Assembly: GCF_014651055.1 (NCBI RefSeq)
Contig: NZ_BMWD01000009.1
Span: forward strand, 212,358-276,357
Length of the DNA: 64,000 bases
From: Streptomyces fructofermentans
GTDB taxonomy: Bacteria > Actinomycetota > Actinomycetes > Streptomycetales > Streptomycetaceae
Direction of reading: 5' to 3'
Shown here piece after piece: positions 1-8,528 of this stretch. The position numbers were made by a program, and so were the translations under genes. Numbering within the stretch: the first letter of the stretch is position 1; each line of letters starts with the position of its first letter. The notes below the pieces were generated by a model. It saw nothing but the letters and a program-made list of their open reading frames with translations, made no database searches and had not been told where the DNA came from.

Positions 1-1269
1 ACCCTGGTCGGCGACCACGGCCAGACCACGCGCGGACTGGAGTACACGGTCCGGAGCCTGATCGTGCAGCCGACCGCCGACCAGCTCGCCGAGGCGCCTC
101 CCGCTCCGGCGGCGCTGCGGCGCGAGTTCACCGAGGTGCCCGGCTCCCTGCCCCCGGTGGTGCGGAACACGGCCGAGGAGATCACCGCGGGCTCGTCGAA
201 CGACTACGAGCGGGCGGTGAAGCTCCAGGACTGGTTCGCGCTGGAGGGCGGCTTCACGTACGACACCGAGGTGCAGGTCGGCAGCGGATCGCAGGCGATA
301 GCCCGCTTCCTGAAGGACAAGCAGGGCTTCTGCGTCCACTTCTCCTTCGCGATGGCCTCGATGGCGCGCACGCTGGGGATACCGGCCCGTGTGGCGGTGG
401 GCTTCACCCCGGGCTCCCCGCAGTCGAACGGCACGATGTCGGTCGGTCTGCGGGACGCGCACGCCTGGCCCGAGCTGTACTTCGAGGGCGTGGGCTGGAC
501 CCGGTTCGAGCCGACCCCGAACCGGGGCACGACCCCGGAGTACACCCGCGCGGACACCCCGGGCACCACGATCCCGAACCCGGACACCCCGTCGCGCGGC
601 GCCTCGACCGAGCCCTCCGCCGCTCCTTCCAGCAGCGAGAGCTGCTCGGCGGCGGAGAAGAAGCTGGACCCGTCCTGCGGTGGAGAGTCCCCCCAGGCGG
701 TCATCGGGACGACGAACGGCGGTCCGCCGTGGTTCCTGATCCTCGGGCTCACGCTGGCCGGAATGGCCGTGCTCGCGGTGCCCCTGCTGCCGATGCTGTG
801 GCGGATGCGGGCCCGCTCGGTGCGCCTCGGTTCCCACGGGCGGACCGAGGCGGACGCCGCGGCCGCGACGCTTGCGGCCTGGCAGGAGGTGACCGACACC
901 GCCTGGGACTTCGGCATCGCGCCGGAGGAGTCCCGGACTCCCCGCAAGGCGGCGGCACGGATCGTCCGCGTCGGGCATCTCGAAGCGGACGCGGCGGACG
1001 CGGTGCACCGGGTCGCCGACGCGGTGGAGCAGGTCCTCTACGCGCCGCAGCCCCGGACGACCCCGGGTCTGGCCGATGACGTACGCGTGATGAGCGCGGG
1101 CCTGCGCGGCTCGGTCGGCCGCGGTCCGAGGCTGCGCGCACTGCTGGCGCCTCGTTCGGCCGTTCGGGTGGCGTGGGCCGTGTCCGAGGGCTGGGCCGGA
1201 TGGAAGTCCCGGGCCGCGGCCCGCTGGACGGCCGTCGTGCACCGGCCCTCGGGGCAGGGCAGCGGCTGA
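1..1269 (+). CDS. Transglutaminase-like membrane protein (3' part)
   Basis: The reading frame is open from the first base, so the 5' end lies outside the window; about 422 residues are visible. A transglutaminase-like core carries the Cys of GFCVHFS (about residue 111), the His of DAHAWPE (about 154) and the acidic WTRFEPTP motif, a Cys-His-Asp/Glu-type triad. A Pro/Ser/Thr-rich linker follows, then one membrane segment (about residues 244-267) and a cytoplasmic tail of about 150 residues resembling DUF4129. This is the arrangement of the C-terminal half of DUF3488/TgpA-type proteins, whose N-terminal half is multi-spanning. It probably modifies or cleaves cell-envelope proteins; the substrate is unknown. 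A perfect hairpin follows the stop codon immediately. Confidence 0.88.
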   Translation, partial: TLVGDHGQTTRGLEYTVRSLIVQPTADQLAEAPPAPAALRREFTEVPGSLPPVVRNTAEEITAGSSNDYERAVKLQDWFALEGGFTYDTEVQVGSGSQAIARFLKDKQGFCVHFSFAMASMARTLGIPARVAVGFTPGSPQSNGTMSVGLRDAHAWPELYFEGVGWTRFEPTPNRGTTPEYTRADTPGTTIPNPDTPSRGASTEPSAAPSSSESCSAAEKKLDPSCGGESPQAVIGTTNGGPPWFLILGLTLAGMAVLAVPLLPMLWRMRARSVRLGSHGRTEADAAAATLAAWQEVTDTAWDFGIAPEESRTPRKAAARIVRVGHLEADAADAVHRVADAVEQVLYAPQPRTTPGLADDVRVMSAGLRGSVGRGPRLRALLAPRSAVRVAWAVSEGWAGWKSRAAARWTAVVHRPSGQGSG

Positions 1270-1282
1270 CGGAAGGGCTCGT

Positions 1283-1323
1283 GCGAAGGGGCGTCCACCC
1301 GGTCCGGGTGGACGCCCCTTCGC
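1283..1323 (+). terminator. Terminator after transglutaminase gene
   Basis: A perfect 18-bp inverted repeat (arms 1283-1300 and 1306-1323, 5-nt loop) starts 14 bp after the stop codon. It lacks a T-tract, as is common in Streptomyces. Confidence 0.8.
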
Positions 1324-1917
1324 CCGTCCTGTGCCGTCGCCCGGCCTGCGGGTGCCCCGGCGGGGACCGAGTGACCCCGCCCGCGGGGAGGCCGGTTCGC
1401 CACGTGTACGCGTCCCGGGGGCACGGCGCTCGCACATCGGCTCCGGCGGAGAAGGCCGGGCGAGGACTACGGCCCCCCGGGGGCGCGACGGGGGTACGGG
1501 TGCGGCCCGAGTCCCCCACACTCGGGCCGCCGAAGGGTCCGGGACCGTGACTGACCAGCCGCCCAGCCGAAGGGTCCCGAGCCGGGACCGGCGTGCTGGA
1601 GGCGGGACCGGGACTGGGCCGGCCGAAGGGGTCCGGAGACGGGACTGGCCCGCCGAGGGCTCCAGGGCCGCGACGCGCCTGCCGAAAGGTCCGGGGACGG
1701 GACCGGCGTGCTTGATTCGGGCCGGGGCCCTGACCGGCCCGCGTGCTCCGGGCCGGAGCACGCGCGGAGTGCGGCCCACGTCCGGACATCGTGCGCCGAA
1801 GGGGCGAGCGGGTACGGAGACGGGGTCGAGGGCTATCCGGCGTGCGGGCATCCCCGCGCGCCGAGGGGCGGCAGGTCCGGGCGGGAGCCCGGGTCGCGCC
1901 GTGGAGCGGGTGCGCTG
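1324..1917. repeat. Gene-free region with degenerate ~30-bp repeats
   Basis: I find no credible gene here; the open frames are GC-bias artefacts. Imperfect copies of a unit beginning GCCGAAGGGtCCGGG and continuing with GGGACCGGCGTG occur near 1528, 1566, 1622, 1652, 1681 and 1796. Spacing is irregular (about 25-60 bp apart, then a longer gap). The unit looks like decayed tandem repeats or a small dispersed element; function unknown. Confidence 0.55.
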
Positions 1918-1949
1918 AAGGGGCGGCCACCTCTCGGTGGTCACCCCTT
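1918..1949 (-). terminator. Terminator after DUF3040 gene
   Basis: A 14-bp inverted repeat with one mismatch and one wobble (arms 1918-1931 and 1936-1949, 4-nt loop) lies 30 bp beyond the stop codon of the leftward DUF3040 gene. Confidence 0.6.
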
Positions 1950-1978
1950 ACGTGCGTCTGTCGGCCGTGGCCCGGAGG

Positions 1979-2383
1979 CTAGTGGCCACCCTGCTCATCA
2001 CGGCGCTTCTGCCAGCGCTGTTCGATTCGGTCCATCATGGAGCGCTTCTGCCGGCCCTGACGGCGGGCCTGCGGAGCGCCCGGCGCACCCACGGCGGGCT
2101 GTTCACCCGGCTTGGGAGCCTTGCGCCAACCGGTGACGGCGAGCACCGCGCAGCCCAGCATGACGAGAAAACCCACCACGCTGACCCAGATCTGCTGTGC
2201 GACCATTCCGGCCATGAGAAGTGCAATACCAACGAGGAAGCCGGCGACCGCCTGGTAGACCCGTCGCCGGGTGTACGTACGCAGCCCGCTTCCCTCAAGC
2301 GCTGTCGCGAACTTGGGATCTTCGGCGTACAGCGCTCGCTCCATCTGCTCGAGCATTCGCTGCTCGTGCTCCGAGAGCGGCAC
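1979..2383 (-). CDS. DUF3040 family membrane protein
   Basis: 134 residues from a GTG start with a good GGAGG site 7 nt upstream. The N-terminus (PLSEHEQRMLEQMERAL) is the hallmark of the DUF3040 family, which is widespread in actinobacteria beside division and cell-wall genes. Two closely spaced hydrophobic segments follow (about residues 45-65 and 67-87), then a basic, Arg/Gln-rich cytoplasmic tail. No catalytic motif is visible and the function is unknown. A plausible promoter reads leftward: TTTCAC at 2459-2454 and TATCCT at 2436-2431, with a 17-nt spacer, giving a leader of about 45 nt. Confidence 0.85.
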   Translation of the reverse strand: MPLSEHEQRMLEQMERALYAEDPKFATALEGSGLRTYTRRRVYQAVAGFLVGIALLMAGMVAQQIWVSVVGFLVMLGCAVLAVTGWRKAPKPGEQPAVGAPGAPQARRQGRQKRSMMDRIEQRWQKRRDEQGGH

Positions 2384-2657
2384 GGCGTCCTCCTCATCGT
2401 GCAGTCGCCTGGGCGACCGGGGGTCCCTTCAGGATAGGCAGGGAATCGCCCCCGTGAAACCCGCCCCTCTGCGCCAATCCGCCAACCGGAACCCACCATG
2501 GCGCTCCGGTTCACTGAGGCGTAGATTCCCCAGCGACCGGCCCGTCATGCCGGGCGGTCTCCCCCGATCATACGGCTCCGAGCGCTCGATCGGGCGGCCT
2601 GTGGCGTACTCCATCTGCTGCCGAGCCCCTGATCAGCGGCTCACCGCGGGAGTCGGC

Positions 2658-3428
2658 TCAGGCCCCGCCGGGCTCCCGCGTCCCACCGAGCACATGCAGC
2701 TGCGTCGCCACGGAGTGGAAGGCCGGAAGCTCCGCGGCCGCGGCCTCCAGCTTGAGCAGGGCGTCCATGGCGCCCGGCTCGGTGTCCACCAGCACTCCGG
2801 GCACCAGGTCGGCGAAGACGCGGACACCGTGCACGGCCGCGACGGCCAGGCCCGCGCCCTCGACCAGCCCGGTGAGCTGTTCGGCCGTGAAGCGGCGCGG
2901 TACGGGATCACCCTCGCCCCAGCGGCCGTCCGGGTCACCGAGCGCCTGGCGGGCCTCCGTGAAGTGGCCGGCGAGGGCGCGCGCGAGCACCGCGCCGCCG
3001 ACGCCCGCCGCGAGCAGGCTGAGGACGCCCTCGGGGCGCAGCGCGCCGACCGCGTTGCGGATGCCCTCGGCGGGGTCGTCCACGTACTCCAGGACCCCGT
3101 GGCACAGGACCACGTCGTAGCCGCCCCGGTCGACGACGTCGAAGAGGCCGTGGGCGTCGCCCTGGACGCCCCTGACCCGGTCGGGGACGCCTGCCTCGGC
3201 AGCCCGGCGCTCCAGCGCGAAGAGCGCGTTGGGGCTGGGGTCGACGACGGTGACACGGTGGCCGAGACGGGCGACGGGCACCGCGAAGTTGCCGCTGCCG
3301 CCTCCGGTGTCGAGCACGTCCAGCGACTCCCGGCCCGTGGCCTTGACCCGGCGGTCGAGGGCGTCCTTGACGACGTCCCAGACCACGGCGGTACGGAGGG
3401 AGGCGCGGGGGCGCATCGGGTCCGGCAC
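2658..3428 (-). CDS. Class I SAM-dependent methyltransferase
   Basis: 256 residues; GTG start preceded by GAGGAG at 9 nt. The SAM-binding motif I is VLDTGGGSGNFAV (about residues 38-50), with an acidic end of strand 2 (VVDPS) and motif IV-like VLCHGVLEYVDDP. The fold is a single Rossmann-like methyltransferase domain with no extra domain. It resembles the SmtA/CmoM group, but the substrate (tRNA, lipid or small molecule) cannot be told from sequence. It is probably transcribed with the HEPN gene 200 bp upstream or from its own promoter in that gap. Confidence 0.82.
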   Translation of the reverse strand: MPDPMRPRASLRTAVVWDVVKDALDRRVKATGRESLDVLDTGGGSGNFAVPVARLGHRVTVVDPSPNALFALERRAAEAGVPDRVRGVQGDAHGLFDVVDRGGYDVVLCHGVLEYVDDPAEGIRNAVGALRPEGVLSLLAAGVGGAVLARALAGHFTEARQALGDPDGRWGEGDPVPRRFTAEQLTGLVEGAGLAVAAVHGVRVFADLVPGVLVDTEPGAMDALLKLEAAAAELPAFHSVATQLHVLGGTREPGGA

Positions 3429-3629
3429 GGCAGTCGACTCCTCGGCACGGCACCGCCTGGTGACGGCGGGGCGATGGGGGCTTCTCCCCCGCCTGTTCGG
3501 CGCCGGGGAGATGCAGGCGTCCCCAACCCTATTGCCTCCCGCCCCGTGCCCGGCCCTCCGTCTCGCGCGCCGGAACGGCGGGTGGCCACGGGAAGGCGGG
3601 CGGGCCGGACCGGGGCGGCCCCGGACCGC

Positions 3630-4187
3630 TCATCCGGCGTCGGGGACGTCCGGGGCCTCCGGTGCGTCCCGGTGGTCGTCCTTCCGCGGCTGCGGCAGGA
3701 CGGGTTGGAGCACGAGCATGCGCTCGACGAGGCGGAGGAACATCGCGACGTCCCGCAGGAGGTCGTCCGCGTCGCGCGGGTTCGCCGCGCCCTGGATGCC
3801 CGCCTCGGCGCGGGCACGTCGGCGTGCCCCGGAGGCGAACAGCACGCTCCACTCGGCGAGTTCGGGCGCTATCTCGGGGAGCACCTCCCAGGCGCTCCTG
3901 ATCCTGGCCCGGCGCCTCGCGGTGGTCTCGGGGCGGCCGCGGGCGGCGAGCACGGCGGCGGCGGTGCGCAGGGCCGCCAGATGTGCCGTCGCGTACCGCT
4001 CGTTCGGCGTTTCCAGCAGGGCCGCCTCGTCGAGTCCGGCGCGGGCCTGGGCGAGCAGGTCGAGGGCCGCCGGCGGGGCGGTGGCCCGGCGGAGCACGGG
4101 GTGCACGTCGCTCGGCGGGCCGGTCAGTGAGGGGGCAGGGCCGGTGACGCGGTGCCGACGGGCGGCGGCTGCGGAAGAGCTGGCCAT
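3630..4187 (-). CDS. SAV_6107-type HEPN domain protein
   Basis: 185 residues. I chose the ATG at 4187 because AGGAGG lies 8 nt upstream; the frame is open for 45 more codons, but those are basic and low in complexity. The protein is all-helical, with an Ala/Ser-rich N-terminus, a core resembling the SAV_6107 HEPN family, and an Asp/Pro-rich C-terminal tail. I do not see the R-X4-6-H motif of catalytic HEPN ribonucleases, so a binding role is more likely than RNA cleavage. It points away from the ABC/YhgE operon, and the two share a control region of about 180 bp. Confidence 0.7.
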   Translation of the reverse strand: MASSSAAAARRHRVTGPAPSLTGPPSDVHPVLRRATAPPAALDLLAQARAGLDEAALLETPNERYATAHLAALRTAAAVLAARGRPETTARRRARIRSAWEVLPEIAPELAEWSVLFASGARRRARAEAGIQGAANPRDADDLLRDVAMFLRLVERMLVLQPVLPQPRKDDHRDAPEAPDVPDAG

Positions 4188-4320
4188 GACGAACCTCCTG
4201 TCGTCAGTGTGACGGCGCCTCCCGACGGGAGGTGCCGTATGTGCCCATCGTGCGGTATGCCACTGACAATCCGTTCTGACCTGGGCTTTTGCTTCGATCG
4301 CAGGTTCGGGATACTTTTGC

Positions 4321-4334
4321 ACTGACCAGTCAGT
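4321..4334. promoter_or_regulatory. TetR-type operator palindrome
   Basis: ACTGAC-CA-GTCAGT is an inverted repeat with 6-bp arms, 32 bp upstream of the chosen ABC start. CTGAC half-sites recur at 4263-4267 and 4277-4281. Operators of this ACTGACnnGTCAGT shape are typical of TetR repressors that control export operons in actinobacteria. The obvious ligand is the TetR protein encoded at the end of this operon, implying autoregulation. Confidence 0.6.
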
Positions 4335-4366
4335 TCAAAAACCGGGTCGGGGCAAGGACGCGGGGT

Positions 4367-5443
4367 GTGGGGGAAGTTGTGGAAGAACCGCACGGACTCG
4401 GCTTCCATGCCGAGGACTTCGGGCTCAGGGGGCCGCGGGGGTGGGTGTTCCGGGGCGTCGGGGCGGACGTGGAGCCCGGCTCGCTCGTCGCGGTCGAGGG
4501 ACCGTCGGGCTCGGGCCGCACCTGCCTCCTGCTGGCGCTCACGGGCCGGATGAGGCCCACCGAGGGGCGCGTACGGGTCGGCCGGTCCGAGCTGCCCCGG
4601 CACATGGCGGCCGTGCGCCGGGTCACCGCGCTGGCCCACGTGCCCGGGGTCACGGACCTGGAGCCCGCCCTGTCCGTCGCCGAGCACCTGCGCGAACGGG
4701 CGCTTCTCCAGCGCAGGTTCGGCGACTCCGTGCGGGGGCTGCTGAGGCCGCGCGCCCGGCGGTCGGCCGAGGCGCGGCGGCAGGTCGACGACGCGCTGGC
4801 CGCGGCCGGGCTCGACGTGGACGCGCTGCCCAAGGGCGCCCGGACCGCCGTACGCGACCTGGAGCGTGTCGAGGCGCTGCGGCTCTCCGTGGCGCTCGCG
4901 CTGATCGGCCGGCCGCGGCTGCTCGGCGTGGACGACACCGACCTGAAGCTCTCGGAGGGCGAGCGGGCCGAGGTCTGGGAGCTGTTGCGCTCGCTGGCCG
5001 CGGCCGGGACCACGGTCGTCGCCGTGTGCAGCACCGCGCCCGCGGACGCGGTCGTGGTGTCCACGGGGCCCGCGGCACCCGCCCCCGAGCCCGCGCCGGA
5101 CCCCGCGTCCGCGCCCGCCCCCGCCCCCGCCCCCGAAGCCGAGGCCGAGGCCGATGAGGCAGACGGAACCGACGGAGCCGACAGGGCCGACGGGAACGCC
5201 GACGACGCCGCGGACCCGGCGATCACGGCACGCCGTGAGGGCGAACCCGACGCCAGGGACCGGACCCACCGGACCCACCAGGCCGACCAGGCCCGCGAGT
5301 CCGACGAGGCCCGCGAGCTCGGCGAATCCAGCGAGTCCCGCGAATCCGACGAATCCCCGGCACCCCCGGCACCCCAAGACTCCCAAGACCCCCGAGAAGA
5401 CAAGGAGGCGGCCGATGCGCTCGCCGAGGCTGGCCGCTCTTGA
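4367..5443 (+). CDS. Degenerate ABC ATP-binding protein with acidic tail
   Basis: 358 residues from a GTG with AAGGA 8 nt upstream; the frame extends back to a TTG at 4289, but that stretch contains the operator. Residues 1-235 form an ABC-like domain. The P-loop reads GPSGSGRT, so the invariant Walker A lysine is Arg51. No LSGGQ signature is recognisable (the place is held by RDLERVEALRL), and the Walker B end is VDD rather than DE. From about residue 238 comes a Pro/Ala run and then an acidic Asp/Glu/Ser tail. It overlaps the YhgE gene by 29 bp, so translation is coupled. It may bind but hardly hydrolyse ATP, acting as a partner or regulator of the YhgE protein. Confidence 0.75.
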   Translation: MGEVVEEPHGLGFHAEDFGLRGPRGWVFRGVGADVEPGSLVAVEGPSGSGRTCLLLALTGRMRPTEGRVRVGRSELPRHMAAVRRVTALAHVPGVTDLEPALSVAEHLRERALLQRRFGDSVRGLLRPRARRSAEARRQVDDALAAAGLDVDALPKGARTAVRDLERVEALRLSVALALIGRPRLLGVDDTDLKLSEGERAEVWELLRSLAAAGTTVVAVCSTAPADAVVVSTGPAAPAPEPAPDPASAPAPAPAPEAEAEADEADGTDGADRADGNADDAADPAITARREGEPDARDRTHRTHQADQARESDEARELGESSESRESDESPAPPAPQDSQDPREDKEAADALAEAGRS

Positions 5444-7499
5444 GCTGAGGCGCTTCGGCAGGGGAAGGCTCCCGCGCGCGGCACTCGTCGCGCTCCTGCT
5501 GCTGCCCCTGCTGTACGGCGCCCTGTACCTGTGGTCGTTCTGGGATCCGTACGGCCGGCTGGACCGCATCCCCGTCGCCCTCGTGAACGACGACAAGGGG
5601 GCCACCGCGGAGGGCAGGCGGCTCGTGATGGGCGACGAGATCACGAAGGGGCTGCGCGGGAGCGAGACCTTCGACTGGCGGGAGGTGAGCGCCGAGGAGG
5701 CCCGCGAGGGCGTCGAGAACGGCACGTACTACCTGTCGCTGACGATGCCGTCCGACTTCAGCAGGAGGGTCGCCTCCAGTTCCGGCGGCTCCCCGGAGAC
5801 GGGCGCCCTCCAGGTGCGCACGAACGACGCCAACAACTACGTCGTCGGGCAGATCTCGCGGACGGTGTTCTCGGAGGTGCGGACGGCCGCCTCGACCAAG
5901 GCGTCCCGCTCCTTCCTCGACCGGATCTTCGTCTCGTTCTCCGACCTCCACGGCGAGACCGAGAAGGCGGCCAAGGGCGCCGACCGGCTCAAGGGCGGCA
6001 TCGGCAGGGCGAAGAAGGGCTCGAAGGACCTCGCGGACGGCCTCAAGGACGCCGAGGCGGGCAGCGGCAGGCTCTCGGCCGGCCTGAAGAGGCTCGACAG
6101 GGGCGCCGGAGACCTGGAGGACGGTTCCCGGCAGGTCTCGCAGGGGACGCAGGCGCTCACCGACAGGGTCGACGGCGTGGCCGACAAGCTGGGGCCCTTC
6201 CTGAAGGACAACGAGAAGGAGATCGGCGACACGGCACGGCTCGTCGCCGACTCGGCCTCCGCCGTCCGCGACAACCTCGAAGAGCTGGCGAAGGCCGCTC
6301 CGACGGCCGCCCGGGAGGCCCGTACCGCCGCCGACGCGCTGAAGGACGTGCACGCGGCGCGCTGCGAGGACGCTCCGCTGCCCGACCCCGCCTGCCCGCA
6401 GCTCGAGAAGGCCGAGGAGGCGGCGGCCGACGTCGCGGGCATCGCCGGCGACGTCGACACCCTGGTCACCGACCAGGACGGCGACCTGGACACGCTGGAC
6501 CGGCACCTGGCCGCGCTGGAGAAGCAGGCCCGGGCGCTGGCCGACCGCGCCCCGCACCTCTCAGAGGACCTCGACGACGCCGTCTCCAAGGTGCACGCGC
6601 TGAACAAGGGGGCCGCGAAGGTCGCCAAGGGGGCGAAGACGCTGCACACGGGGCTGGGCACGGCCCGGACGGGCGCGAGCGACCTCGACACGGGCGTCGG
6701 CGTGCTGGAGACCGGGGCGAGCGACCTCGAAGGCGGGATGTACAAGCTCGTCGACGGTTCGGGCAGGCTCGCCGGCGGGCTGCACGACGGAGCCGGCCGC
6801 ATCCCGGACTACGGCACGGAGGACCGCGACCGGCGTACCGAGGTGATGGCCGACCCCGTCCGCCTCGCCTCGCAGGACCTGCACAAGGCGCCGAACTACG
6901 GCACGGGATTCGCCCCGTACTTCATTCCGCTCTCCCTCTGGGTGGGCGCGATGGTGGCCTACATGCTGATCCCGCCGCTGAACCGGCGCGCGCTCGCCGC
7001 GGGCGCCTCCGGACCGCGCGTCGCGCTGGCGGGCTGGCTCCCGGTGGCCGCGCTCGGCGTGCTCCAGACGGTCGCGCTGATGTCCGTCCTGCACTGGGCC
7101 GTCGGCCTGCAGATGGCCCGGGCGGCCGGCACGATCGGCTTCCTGTTCCTGGTGACGGGCTGCTTCGCGGCGATCGTGCAGTGGCTGAACGCCCGCTTCG
7201 GGGCGGCCGGCCGGATCCTCGTCCTCGCCTTCCTGATGCTGCAGCTGACCTCCGCGGGCGGCACGTACCCCGTACAGACCAGCCCGGGCTTCTTCAACGC
7301 GATCCACCCGTTCATGCCGATGAGTTACGTCGTCGACGCCCTGCGCAGGCTCATCACGGGCGGCGGACTGGGACCGGTGTGGGAGGCGTGCGCGGTCCTC
7401 GCGGCCTTCACGGCGGGAGCCCTCGCGCTGACCGCCGTCTGCGCGCGGCGGCGGCAGGTGTGGACCCTCGACCGACTGCACCCGGAGCTGAGCCTGTGA
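5415..7499 (+). CDS. YhgE/Pip family membrane protein
   Basis: 694 residues; ATG at 5415 with AAGGAGG 6 nt upstream, although the frame is open back to 5154. There is one N-terminal membrane helix (about residues 20-40). The family signature IPVALVNDDKG begins the extracellular part. A long extracellular region (about 150-470) follows, full of Gly/Leu/Asp-spaced helical repeats (for example LKGGIGRAKKGSKDLADGL), and then five or six C-terminal helices with the ABC-2 permease fold. YhgE/Pip proteins are linked to phage receptors, ESX-like secretion and lipid or drug export. The neighbouring ATPase and TetR gene suggest a regulated exporter or envelope-stress transporter; the substrate is unknown. 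Confidence 0.86.
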   Translation: MRSPRLAALELRRFGRGRLPRAALVALLLLPLLYGALYLWSFWDPYGRLDRIPVALVNDDKGATAEGRRLVMGDEITKGLRGSETFDWREVSAEEAREGVENGTYYLSLTMPSDFSRRVASSSGGSPETGALQVRTNDANNYVVGQISRTVFSEVRTAASTKASRSFLDRIFVSFSDLHGETEKAAKGADRLKGGIGRAKKGSKDLADGLKDAEAGSGRLSAGLKRLDRGAGDLEDGSRQVSQGTQALTDRVDGVADKLGPFLKDNEKEIGDTARLVADSASAVRDNLEELAKAAPTAAREARTAADALKDVHAARCEDAPLPDPACPQLEKAEEAAADVAGIAGDVDTLVTDQDGDLDTLDRHLAALEKQARALADRAPHLSEDLDDAVSKVHALNKGAAKVAKGAKTLHTGLGTARTGASDLDTGVGVLETGASDLEGGMYKLVDGSGRLAGGLHDGAGRIPDYGTEDRDRRTEVMADPVRLASQDLHKAPNYGTGFAPYFIPLSLWVGAMVAYMLIPPLNRRALAAGASGPRVALAGWLPVAALGVLQTVALMSVLHWAVGLQMARAAGTIGFLFLVTGCFAAIVQWLNARFGAAGRILVLAFLMLQLTSAGGTYPVQTSPGFFNAIHPFMPMSYVVDALRRLITGGGLGPVWEACAVLAAFTAGALALTAVCARRRQVWTLDRLHPELSL

Positions 7500-7510
7500 C
7501 AATCGGGGCC

Positions 7511-8152
7511 ATGGAAAGCAGCAGGACGGTGGACAGCGGCGGCGGCCGACGGCAGGCGACCCGGCAGAAGCTCTACGAGGCGGCGGTGACCCTCATCGCC
7601 GAACAGGGCTTCTCGGCCACCACCGTGGACGAGATCGCCGAACGGGCGGGTGTCGCGAAGGGCACGGTCTACTACAACTTCGCGAGCAAGTCGGTCCTCT
7701 TCGAGGAGCTTCTGCGGCACGGTGTCGGCCTGCTCACCGCGTCCCTGAGGGAGGCGTCGGAGCGGACCGCGCGGGAGGGCGGGAGCAAGGTCGACGCGCT
7801 CGACGCGATGATCCGCGCGGGGCTCGTCTTCATCGACCGCTACCCCGCCTTCACCCAGCTCTACGTGGCGGAGCTGTGGCGCACCAACCGCGCCTGGCAG
7901 TCCACGCTCATGGTGGTGCGGCAGCAGGCCGTCGCGGTCGTAGAGGACGTCCTGCGGGACGGGATCGCGGCCGGCGAACTGAGCGACGAGATCGACATCC
8001 CGCTCACGGCGGCTGCGCTGGTCGGCATGGTGCTGGTGGCGGCGCTGGACTGGCAGGCGTTCCAGCCGGAGCGTTCCCTCGACGACGTCCACGCGGCGCT
8101 GTCGCGGCTGCTCCAGGGACGGGTCGGCGGGGAGCGGGCCGGACGCGGGTGA
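7511..8152 (+). CDS. TetR family transcriptional regulator
   Basis: 213 residues, ATG at 7511, 11 bp after the yhgE stop. The N-terminal helix-turn-helix is clear: LIAEQGFSATTVDEIAERAGVAKGTVYYNFASKS, split around the turn near residue 45. The C-terminal ligand domain is alpha-helical with conserved-looking aromatic residues (about 100-190). It is the last gene of the ABC-yhgE-tetR unit and probably represses it through the palindrome at 4321-4334. A hexamer GACAAT lies exactly 7 nt before the ATG, so a weak extra leaderless promoter is possible. Confidence 0.88.
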   Translation: MESSRTVDSGGGRRQATRQKLYEAAVTLIAEQGFSATTVDEIAERAGVAKGTVYYNFASKSVLFEELLRHGVGLLTASLREASERTAREGGSKVDALDAMIRAGLVFIDRYPAFTQLYVAELWRTNRAWQSTLMVVRQQAVAVVEDVLRDGIAAGELSDEIDIPLTAAALVGMVLVAALDWQAFQPERSLDDVHAALSRLLQGRVGGERAGRG

Positions 8153-8200
8153 GCGCCGGTCGGCGTGGCCGCGTCCCCCGCGGGCCACGCCGACCGGCGC
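8153..8200 (+). terminator. Terminator after tetR
   Basis: A perfect 18-bp inverted repeat (arms 8153-8170 and 8183-8200, 12-nt loop) begins at the base after the tetR stop codon. Confidence 0.8.
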
Positions 8201-8515
8201 CCCTTCGAACTCCCCCGTGCTCCCCCGTGTCCCCCTGTCCCCCGTGTCCCCGTGCTCCCGGAAGGACCCCGTTCGGTCCCCGCCGGTCCTCCCCCGTGCC
8301 TCGCTCCCGCCGAGTCACCGGCGGAAGGAGCTTCCGGAGGCGTCGCACCGTTCCGCCGCCCCGTGTCGGCGGTGCCGGAGCCGCGCCCCCTTCCGTGCCC
8401 CCACTCTCTCGTCCGCGCGGGTCGCCACCCATCCGCGCGGGTACTCAACTCACGCCCTGGGTACGCGTACTCAGCCCTGGGTGCCCATCCCCAGGACGCG
8501 CCGCCGCCGACTGGC
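8201..8515. other. Gene-free low-complexity stretch
   Basis: There is no credible gene. Bases 8208-8262 are a C-rich run built of CCCCGTGt/CTCC units, an imperfect short tandem repeat. The remainder is unstructured GC-rich sequence leading into the promoter of the DUF4126 gene. Confidence 0.5.
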
Positions 8516-8521
8516 TACGAT
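8516..8521 (+). promoter_or_regulatory. -10 element of DUF4126 gene (leaderless type)
   Basis: TACGAT ends 7 nt before the GTG at 8529, so transcription would begin at or next to the start codon. No Shine-Dalgarno sequence is present. Confidence 0.5.
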
Positions 8522-8528
8522 CGCGTCC

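Noticed and set aside
5154..5414. N-terminal extension of yhgE in frame with the main gene
   Set aside because: It is a Pro/Thr repeat antiphase to the ABC tail, and a strong ribosome-binding site precedes the ATG at 5415.
8217..8528. Upstream part of the DUF4126 open frame
   Set aside because: It is C-rich low-complexity sequence; the family start and a -10 element point to GTG 8529.
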